From positions 1 through 21,884 of the forward strand of contig SVLG01000033.1 in NCBI GenBank assembly GCA_015068055.1: a stretch of 21,884 bases of DNA. The letters are read 5' to 3'. Source of the DNA: Oscillospiraceae bacterium. Its GTDB lineage: Bacteria > Bacillota_A > Clostridia > Oscillospirales > Oscillospiraceae. A program made the translations under genes and the position numbers. The notes beneath the pieces are model-generated. The model saw only the letters and a list, made by a program, of their open reading frames with translations, had not been told where the DNA came from and searched no databases. Positions within the stretch are counted from its first letter, which is position 1; every line of letters begins with the position of its first letter. Positions 16,901 through 21,884 of this stretch are shown here, in pieces.

Positions 16901-17967
16901 TTCTCGACTGCTGCGCCCATCAGTTTGAAGAGGGTGACGTGCAGCACTGGTGGCACGAGGGCGTCGGGGACACCCACCGGGGTGTCCGTACCCGCTGCAG
17001 CGACGATCTTCTCTGGCTGCCCTGGGCCGTCTGCGAATACGTCCGCTTCACCGACGATATAAGCATCTGCCGGGAGACGGCTCCCTATCTCACAGCCCCG
17101 CCGCTGGCCAAAGAGGAGGACAGCCGTTACGAGCTGCCGGAGCGCTCGGAAAAGCGCGGCAGCGTTCTTGAGCACTGCCGCGCCGCGCTGGATCTGGTAC
17201 TGCGCCGGGGCAGCGGCAGCCACGGTCTGCTGCTCATGGGCAGCGGCGACTGGAACGATGGGCTCGACGGTCTCGGCGAGGGCGGCGAAAGCACATGGCT
17301 TACCTTCTTCTACGCCCGCTGCGCCCATGACTTCGCCGAGCTTTTGGAAAGGCTCGGCGAAAGCGGCGCAGCCTGGTATCGAAAGGCCGCCCGCTCCGCC
17401 GTGGCAGCCGGGGAAAAGGCCTGGGACGGCCAGTGCTGGCTCCGGGGCTGGTACGGGGATGCTGCCCCCCTCGGCAAGGCAGGAGACGAGGGCGGCGTGG
17501 ATGCAGTGGTGCAAAGCTTTGGTGCCATGGCGCCGGGCGTCGACCCCGAACACGCAGAAACCGCCCTCAGCACCGCCGTGGAGAGTCTTTATGATGCAGA
17601 ACAGCGCATCTGCCGCATCTTCACCGCCCCCTACACGCAGCGCGGCCGCTCCCCCGGCTATATCAGCGCCTATGGTCCCGGCTTCCGGGAAAACGGCGGC
17701 CAGTACACCCACGCGGCCCTCTTTCTCGCCCGGGCCCTCTTTCAGAGGGGACGCCGGGAGGAGGCGGAGCGTATCCTCCGCTGCGCCGTGGCCGAGGGCC
17801 GCCGCAGCGCCGTCTACGAGGCGGAACCCTACGTGATCCCGGCAGACATCTATGCCAATCCCGACTGCTATGGCCGGGGCGGCTGGAGCTGGTACACGGG
17901 TTCGGCCGGCTGGTTTTTCCGGGTAGCCATGGAGGATTTGCTGGGACAGTGGCGGCAAAATTCATGA
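10933..17967 (+). CDS. Cyclic beta-1,2-glucan synthase-type protein (GT84-GH189-like-GH94)
   Basis: 2344 residues; proteobacterial ChvB/NdvB are about 2830. In order: an N-terminal helical region (1-265); a membrane pair near 270-310; a GT84-type glycosyltransferase domain with LDADTRL (D474-x-D476), MEDVELTD (600-607) and QHRWVRGDW (620-628); membrane stretches near 657-700 and 777-816; a glucoamylase-like/GH189-type cyclisation domain beginning about 843 (YFDNFCAAEDHFLPPDN); beta-rich domains from about 1300; and a GH94 domain with WWHEGVGDTHRGVRTR, SDDLLWLP (from 2006) and GDWNDG, whose Asp2109 is the expected catalytic acid. Family knowledge: GT84 polymerises UDP-glucose into beta-1,2-glucan, the middle domain cyclises it, and GH94 trims by phosphorolysis. 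I chose ATG 10933 because GGGAGG is six bases upstream; the longer frame adds an unsupported leader. No exporter or glucan-modifying gene is adjacent. The product could be linear or cyclic. Confidence 0.92.
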   Translation: MHSEMIPLEKLEAYGESTARSLPVGANASPREISSRILRASRTLQRRQRRAIREGQENGAERWLLDNWYLCEREALDAAAAFRSTGRIRRSGDTALIIAAAEALLSASRGQVDAARCAAFVRGFEKKTVFTRRELSLFAAALRAAAVEALCTLYRNKNADEAMAAALITSLRLWGHTDFGQLLEEVSRTEQILRADPSGVYPLMDEGSRESYRQQLEKLAAKRSIPEYRVAQRALRMSSSATAQQERHVGYWLFRRPLGEAPRSQEGGGYVAANLLITLFISLFAGFAANSLWLPLLLLVPVSELTKTILDRFLQKHSRPVRLPRMELKNGVGAEGRTVCVVSLLLTGRNSVDEATDRLEEFRLASRDCGRELYFALLADLPESDEQESKTDKELLLYAARAVEKLNRRFGSGFYLLCRERTWQRSSGRWSGWERKRGAVMELARLLCGEESSILCSVGDGSALRRCRFILTLDADTRLTPGAARSLIGAMLHPLNRPMVDEKRRIVTAGHALIQPRIATDLKSALRCGFARLFSPQGGADPYGGCAGELYMDRFASGGFAGKGILDARALLICLDKRIPEGRVLSHDALEGAFLRGGLMEDVELTDAFPASPLSYYRRQHRWVRGDWQNLPWLFGAGRDLRGIERWRLFDSLRRSLLSPALLTALVLPLFLPSPITHIAAAIAVLTLCAPMLLSLLSAAKHKREEVRVRLLSPLIHGFPGAFTAVLARLWLLPHEAWVNLSAAATALWRMGVTKRGLLEWQTAAQSDGCTGSLKGCYRAMLPTLLLGLGCLFAPTIAGKAMGVVWLLAPLALADLGRETPRRGSTLPSSERSWLLQRAGEIWHYFDNFCAAEDHFLPPDNFQELPPVGIAHRSSPTNIGLALTAALSALDLGVAPRPRVMELIENILATVEQLPKWHGHLYNWYDTRTLQPLHPAYVSTVDSGNLAAALTALQQGLLEYGAKDLAKRTGQLSSAMDFSKLYDEKRQLFRIGINCEGESSESWYDLLESEERLCAYFCIATGQVPKKHWQCLSRAQLGLNGYRGCASWSGTMFEYLMPELFLPLHSGSLLAESARFCLYVQKKERFGPLGIWGKSESAFYSLDSALNYRYKAHGCQKLALCRGMDAEQVAAPYASFLAMMVERKASLENLHRFEKHNMLGPYGFWEALDFTPERCGSAAGVPVRCVMAHHLGMSMTAIANVCCGSVWQQRFMKNRAMAAYDCLLQEKLPLGGLLLRRRDFTVPTLPRPRSEATALRQGEGTNFLLPACQPLSNGIYSLIVSESGLSLPDCSGYLPYRSPRLPVGDGVGLELWLRRRGELLPLLPAMGAEGRFCWDFSAGKAVLRGESGDLRWSLASAVSIEESGERRLITMESDLEEDAELYVCFEPVLAPGSDYRNHPAYARLGLFSQKQQGTLLISRLPRGKSPALHLAAGSLPRGEWTTGRKYAPGREDFREAFGWNSAMLCSLRLPLHLGKKAATVTLAIAMAAGENDALESAGRLLRGESEAAMAETAGRLLGMDGTAVTAALDTLPALLFPHVDTIGRMSGADSSRDALWSHGISGDDPIVSFPLSGDERLPAAAEELRRHALLSACGVRYDLVFLSDEQGDYRRSRSAALEELLRKMGRDGLIGRKGGIHFADAATATDAVNAVAALCSDSMSAAPTLTLPPAQPGARGGTPDYYWDENLSFRFRCESALPPRAWCHMLTNGRFGALISESSTGFLWYKNARECPISPWSGDIYAEKGPETLEFYQDGQWQSVFAARGSTTHVTYGFGWAAFEKCSGGITLRLTVWVPPDGAERRMQLHASAPLPIRWCLPLQLGSEKRDAIAVQTTLDRSGRFRAVSRRCPFPDLTLEASCSAAWTRTATDRQSFLAGGEEKPLRCGEPCFAGEFLLEDTAELCVGTERSGEGSLEATQQHWRAVLDRCRGKTGDEELDHLLGGWAQYQALAGRILGRCSLYQQGGAIGFRDQLQDRVNTLPLDTAGCRAHILDCCAHQFEEGDVQHWWHEGVGDTHRGVRTRCSDDLLWLPWAVCEYVRFTDDISICRETAPYLTAPPLAKEEDSRYELPERSEKRGSVLEHCRAALDLVLRRGSGSHGLLLMGSGDWNDGLDGLGEGGESTWLTFFYARCAHDFAELLERLGESGAAWYRKAARSAVAAGEKAWDGQCWLRGWYGDAAPLGKAGDEGGVDAVVQSFGAMAPGVDPEHAETALSTAVESLYDAEQRICRIFTAPYTQRGRSPGYISAYGPGFRENGGQYTHAALFLARALFQRGRREEAERILRCAVAEGRRSAVYEAEPYVIPADIYANPDCYGRGGWSWYTGSAGWFFRVAMEDLLGQWRQNS

Positions 17968-17995
17968 ATTAGACATTTCCTTTCCGAAATCGTTA

Positions 17996-18004
17996 TGTTA
18001 TAAT
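17996..18004 (+). promoter_or_regulatory. Extended -10 promoter of the M16 pair
   Basis: TGTTATAAT, an extended -10 with perfect TATAAT, 32 bases before the start codon. No good -35 is visible at 17 bases, which the TG extension can compensate. It suggests that the M16 pair is transcribed separately from the synthase. Confidence 0.65.
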
Positions 18005-18036
18005 GCCAGTAGTTATGGAGAAATGGAGGCGACAGA

Positions 18037-19320
18037 ATGAACGTCCGGCGTAAAGAACTGCTGCCCAATGTATACCTCACCACGGTACAGACCGACCGCT
18101 TCAAAACCGGCTGTCTCAGCGCTGTTTTGCTGACTCAGCTCAGCCGGGAGACCGCCTCCATGAATGCGCTGCTGCCCCGGGTGCTGCGCCGGGGCACCGT
18201 CAGCTGCCCGGACATGGCCGCGCTGCAGGCGCGGCTGGACGAGCTCTACGGCGCCGCCGTGGAACCGACGGTGTTCAAGCTGGGCGAAATACAGGCCACG
18301 GGCTTTTCCTGCAGCTTCTGTGACGAGCGTTTTCTGCCGGAAAAGACCGACATGATCGGCGGCGTTGCCTCGCTGCTGGGCGATCTCTTCCTCTCCCCCG
18401 CCATGCGGGGGGGCCTCCTGCGGCAGGATTATGTGGAAAGCGAGCGGGACAAGCTGGTGGAGCGCATTGAAAGCCTTGTAAACAACAAGCGCAGCTATGC
18501 TGTCCGCCGCCTCACCGAGGAGATGTGCGCCTTTGAGGATTATGCCGTCTACGCTCTGGGCAGCGTCGACACCGCCGAAAGCATTTACTACGTCCATCTG
18601 AGCCGCCACTATAAAGAACTGCTTGCCTCCTCGCCTCTGGAGCTTTTCTACTGCGGCAGCGCCGATGCCGCCCGGGTGGAGGATGCCCTGTTCAACGCCT
18701 TTCTGCCCCTGCCCCGGGGCGATCTCAACGAGGAGCTGGGCACCGACATCCGCATGAACACCGTGGAGGAGGAGCCCCGTTTCTTCGAAGAGGAAATGGA
18801 CGTGCAGCAGGGTCAGCTGGTTCTTGGTTTCCGGCTGGGCGAGTGCATGGATGATCCCGACCCTGCGGTGCTCCGGGTTCTCAACGCCCTTTACGGCGGC
18901 TCCAGTACCTCAAAGCTCTTTATGAACGTTCGGGAAAAACTATCCCTCTGCTACTATGCCTCCTCTCAGATCGACTGGCACAAGGGTCTGATGTTTGCCT
19001 CTGCCGGCATCAACTTCGATAAGTTTGATGCCGCCAGAAACGAGATGCTCGCCCAGCTGGAGGCCATACAGAAGGGAGAGATTACGGACGAAGAACTGAC
19101 CGCCTGTAAAAACCGCGTGGCCTCCTCCCTCCGGGGCATCACGGACAGCCCCGAGTTGCTGGAGAGCTTCTACACCGATGAACTGGTGCTGGGTCTTTTC
19201 TGCACGCCGGAGGAAATGGCCGCGCTGGTGGAGGACGTGACGAGGGAAGAAATCATAGCCGCAGCCCGGGGCATTCATCTGGATGCCGTATACTTCCTCA
19301 AAGGAGAGAGTGATGAATAA
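18037..19320 (+). CDS. ymfF: M16 family peptidase-like protein lacking the zinc site (YmfF type)
   Basis: 427 residues with the two-lobe fold of M16 peptidases. At the place of the inverted zinc motif HxxEH this protein has ALLPRVLRRGT (44-54), so the zinc ligands are missing and it should be catalytically inactive. The C-terminal lobe keeps GGSSTSKLFMNVREKLSLCYYASS (about 288-311), the Arg/Tyr segment that contributes to the active site of its partner in heterodimeric M16 enzymes. It overlaps the following active-type M16 gene by eight bases, matching the ymfF-ymfH pairs of Bacillus. The likely role is the non-catalytic subunit of a heterodimeric peptide-processing protease. GGAGG lies upstream of the ATG. 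The natural substrate is not known from sequence; no small precursor peptide gene is adjacent. Confidence 0.9.
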   Translation: MNVRRKELLPNVYLTTVQTDRFKTGCLSAVLLTQLSRETASMNALLPRVLRRGTVSCPDMAALQARLDELYGAAVEPTVFKLGEIQATGFSCSFCDERFLPEKTDMIGGVASLLGDLFLSPAMRGGLLRQDYVESERDKLVERIESLVNNKRSYAVRRLTEEMCAFEDYAVYALGSVDTAESIYYVHLSRHYKELLASSPLELFYCGSADAARVEDALFNAFLPLPRGDLNEELGTDIRMNTVEEEPRFFEEEMDVQQGQLVLGFRLGECMDDPDPAVLRVLNALYGGSSTSKLFMNVREKLSLCYYASSQIDWHKGLMFASAGINFDKFDAARNEMLAQLEAIQKGEITDEELTACKNRVASSLRGITDSPELLESFYTDELVLGLFCTPEEMAALVEDVTREEIIAAARGIHLDAVYFLKGESDE

Positions 19321-20584
19321 AATCAGCTACCCCCGCGTGGCAGAAACTCTTTACCGTACGGAGCTTCCCAACGGGCTCACCGTGCTGGTGCTGCCACGCC
19401 CCGGTTTTCAGAAAGCCTACGCCCACTTTGCCACCCGCTACGGCGGGGCGGACCGGCGTTTCTTCCTGAACGGCCGCTGGGAGGATACCCCGGCGGGCGT
19501 GGCCCACTTTCTGGAACACAAGATGTTCGACATGGCTGACGGCTCCAATGCCCTGCAGACCCTCTCCGCCGCCGGAGCCAGTCCCAACGCCTACACCGGC
19601 TCCTCGGTCACAGCGTATCACTTTTCCTGCACCGAGGGCTTCTACGACAACCTCCGCACCCTGCTGACCTTTGTCTCCCGCCCCTGGTTCACCGCAGAAA
19701 GCGTGGCCAAGGAACAGGGCATCATCGGTCAGGAGATCTGTATGTGCGCAGACAATCCCGGCTTTGCCAACTACTACGGACTGCTTTCCTCCCTCTATGC
19801 CCGCCACCCGCTCCGGGAGAGCGTGGCCGGCAGCATAGAGAGCATTGCGGAGATCACGGCGGAGACACTCTATCACTGCCACGAGGCCTTTTATCGCCCC
19901 TCCAACATGGTCCTCTGTGTGGTGGGCGATGTGGACGGTGAGCGCATTGCCGCGCTGGCAGAGGAAATTTTGCCCAGCGAACGGCTTGAAAAGCCGGAGC
20001 GCGACTACGGCGAGGCAGAAAGTCTCACCGCCTTTGAGAGCCGCTGGGAGCGGGGCATGGCTGTGTCACTGCCGCAATTCTATATAGGAGCCAAGTTTGC
20101 CCCCGCCGAGTCCGGTCTGCCCCGGCTGCGGCAGGAGTTGAGCGCCGAGCTGATGCTCAATGTACTGCTGGGTGAGTCCTCCCCCTTCTTCCAGAAGCTC
20201 TATAAGGACGGTCTTCTGAACCGCCGTTTTGCCTTCCAGCCGGATTACAGCGCCAACGCCGGCCACATCCTCATGGTGGGCGAGAGCAGGGAACCGGAAA
20301 AGGTACTGGAACTGCTGAGGAAAAAGCGGGACAGCGTTGCGGAGCAGGGCTTCGACGCCGGGCGCTTTGAGCGCTGCCGCAAAGCACTCTACGGCATGTA
20401 TCTGCAGTCTCTGGGCAGTGTGGAGTTCTGTGGAAGGGCGCTGGAGGAAAGCTTCTTTGCCGGCTGTGAAATGCCGCAGCTCTTTGACGTTCTGCCGTCG
20501 GTCACGGCGGAAGAATGCGCAAAGCTCGCCGCAGAGATGCTCGCGGACGAGCGTTTGGCGCTGGCAGTGGTTCGCCCCGCTTAA
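19313..20584 (+). CDS. ymfH: M16 family zinc metallopeptidase (YmfH type)
   Basis: 423 residues. It has the inverted zinc motif H65-F-L-E68-H69 in GVAHFLEHKMF and the third ligand Glu141 in IIGQEICM, preceded by Glu134, so it should be active. The segment ASPNAYTGSSVTAYHF is typical of the family. The C-terminal lobe has NVLLGESSPFFQKLYKDGLL. The start at 19313 is set by AAGGAG six bases upstream and by the overlap with the ymfF stop; a start 30 bases earlier lies inside ymfF without a ribosome site. Together with the previous protein it should form a cytoplasmic heterodimer that cuts peptides. In Bacillus relatives the pair sits near ymfI/pgsA; here that context is missing. Confidence 0.92.
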   Translation: MNKISYPRVAETLYRTELPNGLTVLVLPRPGFQKAYAHFATRYGGADRRFFLNGRWEDTPAGVAHFLEHKMFDMADGSNALQTLSAAGASPNAYTGSSVTAYHFSCTEGFYDNLRTLLTFVSRPWFTAESVAKEQGIIGQEICMCADNPGFANYYGLLSSLYARHPLRESVAGSIESIAEITAETLYHCHEAFYRPSNMVLCVVGDVDGERIAALAEEILPSERLEKPERDYGEAESLTAFESRWERGMAVSLPQFYIGAKFAPAESGLPRLRQELSAELMLNVLLGESSPFFQKLYKDGLLNRRFAFQPDYSANAGHILMVGESREPEKVLELLRKKRDSVAEQGFDAGRFERCRKALYGMYLQSLGSVEFCGRALEESFFAGCEMPQLFDVLPSVTAEECAKLAAEMLADERLALAVVRPA

Positions 20585-20591
20585 GCGGGGC
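20574..20591 (+). other. Hairpin overlapping the ymfH stop codon
   Basis: GCCCCGC-TTAA-GCGGGGC, a perfect 7-bp GC stem with the stop codon in the loop. No T-run follows, so it is not a clear terminator. It may protect the 3' end of the M16 mRNA. Confidence 0.4.
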
Positions 20592-20615
20592 ACCGCCAAT
20601 ACGGTAAGCACATAG

Positions 20616-20621
20616 TATAAT
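20616..20621 (+). promoter_or_regulatory. Probable -10 for the coiled-coil/cyclase operon
   Basis: TATAAT in an AT-rich stretch 32 bases before the start at 20653. The -35 region (about CCGCCA at 17 bases) is poor, so strength is uncertain. Confidence 0.5.
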
Positions 20622-20652
20622 AAAATAAATATTATTTTTGGAGGTAAACAAC

Positions 20653-21132
20653 ATGGATTTCAATCATCTCAAGGACATACTTTCTTCCGTCGTGGGTACC
20701 GTGTCCGTCAAAAGCAAGGAGTTTGCCGAAGTCGCCGTGGACAAGACCAAGGCCGCCGGCCGTGTGGCCAAGGCCTCTCTGGAACTCACCGCCGAGAAGG
20801 AGACTCTGAAGAAGGCTTACGCCGAACTGGGCCAGGCCTACTATGAGAACTGCCGCGAAGGCGCCGAGGGCGTTTTCCAGCAGCTCTGCGAGGAGATTGG
20901 CGTGGTCAACGATCGCATCGCTGCCCTGGAAGCCGAGGTGGAGGAACTGAAGGCCGGCCTGCGCGCCGGTGCCGAAGAAGCGGACGTGGAAGTGAGCTTT
21001 GAGGAAGTCGTGGCCGAGGCCGAGGAAGAAAACGCTGTGGAAATCGTGGTGGAGGAGCCCATTCAGGTGGAAGTCACCGTTAAGGTGGAAGAAACCGGCG
21101 AAGCTCCCGCCGCCGAGGAAACTCAGGAGTAA
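20653..21132 (+). CDS. Acidic coiled-coil protein of unknown function
   Basis: 159 residues; I do not recognise a named family. The N-terminal third is helical, rich in Lys and Ala (KSKEFAEVAVDKTKAAGRVAKASLEL). A segment LKKAYAELGQAYYEN follows, a pattern seen in small Clostridia hypothetical proteins. Then comes a coiled coil with heptad Leu/Val around VVNDRIAALEAEVEELKAGL. The last ~55 residues are a very acidic, Glu/Val-rich, probably disordered tail. There is no signal peptide or membrane helix. I chose ATG 20653: GGAGG is eight bases upstream and a TTG at 20638 overlaps it. The stop codon shares one base with the next start (TAATG), giving translational coupling with the cyclase-family enzyme. 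Confidence 0.82.
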   Translation: MDFNHLKDILSSVVGTVSVKSKEFAEVAVDKTKAAGRVAKASLELTAEKETLKKAYAELGQAYYENCREGAEGVFQQLCEEIGVVNDRIAALEAEVEELKAGLRAGAEEADVEVSFEEVVAEAEEENAVEIVVEEPIQVEVTVKVEETGEAPAAEETQE

Positions 21133-21761
21133 TGCGCGTTCTGGACCTGAGCCATCCCATCGCCGAGGGCATGCCCGTCTATCCCGGCACCGAGCCCCCG
21201 CAGCTGATACCGGCCAACAGCTATGAGAAGGACGATTTCCGGGAAACAAAGCTTTGCATGTATTCCCACACGGGTACACACATGGACGCTCCCGCCCATC
21301 TCTTTGCCCACCGTCCCACGCTGGATGCTCTGCCCATCGGGCAGTTCATCGGCAAGGCTCTGGTCATCGATTGCCGGGGCAGGTCCGCCATCACCATGGC
21401 GGAGCTGCTGCCTTACGGCGAAAAGGTAAAGGAAGCGGACTTTCTCCTCTTCCGCACCGGCTGGGATCAGTATTGGGGCACGCCGGAATACTACGGGGCC
21501 TTCCCCTGCGTGGATGACGAGGTACTGGCCTTTATCATGGCCGGAAACTACAAGGGTGTCGGCTCCGACACCATCAGTCTCGACCCCGTTGACGATCTCA
21601 CCCGCCACAAAAAGCTCTTTGCGGAAAAGGACATGGTCAACGTGGAAAATCTCACGGGGCTTGGTGACTGCGGCGACGGACTCTTTTCCTTCAGCTGCTT
21701 CCCCCTGCCCACCCGCGATGCCGACGGCAGCCCCGTCCGCGCCGTGGCATGGTTTGAATAA
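21132..21761 (+). CDS. Cyclase-family metal-dependent hydrolase (kynurenine formamidase-like)
   Basis: 209 residues, normal for the family (PF04199 type). It starts LDLSHPIAEGMPVYPG and carries the metal motif HTGTHMDAPAH with H46-x3-H50-x-D52 and His56. Later motifs are FLLFRTGWDQYW and KGVGSDTISLDP. Members hydrolyse N-formylkynurenine, isatin, or cyclic imides and lactams, or dehydrate sugars or polyketides; motifs alone do not settle the substrate. No tryptophan-degradation gene is nearby, so calling it KynB would be unsafe. The start overlaps the previous stop by one base. Only a close GGAG (two bases) and an upstream GAGG are present, so translation probably depends on the upstream gene. 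It is followed at once by a strong terminator. Confidence 0.88.
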   Translation: MRVLDLSHPIAEGMPVYPGTEPPQLIPANSYEKDDFRETKLCMYSHTGTHMDAPAHLFAHRPTLDALPIGQFIGKALVIDCRGRSAITMAELLPYGEKVKEADFLLFRTGWDQYWGTPEYYGAFPCVDDEVLAFIMAGNYKGVGSDTISLDPVDDLTRHKKLFAEKDMVNVENLTGLGDCGDGLFSFSCFPLPTRDADGSPVRAVAWFE

Positions 21762-21763
21762 GC

Positions 21764-21803
21764 GAACAGACCTCCCCGGGAGTACATCCGGGGAGGTCTG
21801 TTC
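21764..21803 (+). terminator. Terminator of the coiled-coil/cyclase operon
   Basis: A perfect 16-bp GC-rich stem (21764-21779 with 21788-21803) and an 8-base loop, followed by TTTATC, two bases after the stop codon. It is a strong intrinsic terminator. The remaining 81 bases of the window show no gene or clear promoter. Confidence 0.9.
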
Positions 21804-21884
21804 TTTATCATGAAATATTTGTAAACAAAGCCGCTGCCGGGCATCCTGTTTAGTTTCGGTTTATCTTTCGGTGAAAGAATACAG

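Noticed and set aside
21132..21761. Specific call of kynurenine formamidase (KynB)
   Set aside because: The metal motif is shared by many cyclase-family enzymes and no tryptophan-degradation gene is present.

Overview
The window is about 22 kb of GC-rich (roughly 60% by eye) chromosome. It most likely comes from an anaerobic Firmicute of the class Clostridia, plausibly the Oscillospiraceae. The reasons are the ylxM-ffh-rpsP-khpA-rimM-trmD gene order, GGAGG-type ribosome binding sites, sigma-A-like promoters, a YmfF/YmfH-type M16 pair and a GTP-type PEP carboxykinase. The lineage is an inference; there is no 16S gene or other decisive marker.

Layout. (1) 1-2910, plus strand: the end of a short-chain dehydrogenase, a 409-residue cysteine-rich protein I cannot assign, and a stand-alone GcvT-like (folate-dependent aminomethyl/methyl transferase family) protein. 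They form a tight operon closed by a 17-bp perfect hairpin. (2) 2911-3850: a lower-GC patch with an XRE repressor divergent from a small unknown protein. The two are separated by two near-identical 15-bp palindromes that overlap the promoters. (3) 3851-3968: tRNA-Ala(GGC) on the minus strand with its own promoter and terminator. (4) 3995-5816: pckG, minus strand, with its own promoter. (5) 5834-10853, minus strand: the ylxM-ffh-rpsP-khpA-rimM-trmD-ksgA translation and secretion operon, driven by a full-consensus promoter. trmD is fused in frame to a GNAT acetyltransferase domain. (6) 10933-17967, plus strand: one giant gene for a 2344-residue cyclic beta-1,2-glucan synthase-type enzyme. (7) 18037-20584: an overlapping pair of M16 peptidase homologues, one lacking and one keeping the zinc site. 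(8) 20653-21761: an acidic coiled-coil protein overlapping a metal-dependent cyclase-family hydrolase, closed by a strong terminator. The last ~80 bases hold no gene that I can support.

How the parts fit. Region 5 is housekeeping: targeting of nascent proteins, ribosome assembly, and tRNA and rRNA modification. Region 6 would make a surface or exported beta-1,2-glucan. Region 1 looks like an uncharacterised one-carbon (demethylation-like) catabolic operon and, with the TrmD-GNAT fusion and the paired inverted repeats around the ylxM promoter, is the least explained part of the window. No CRISPR array, transposase, integrase or defence system was seen.
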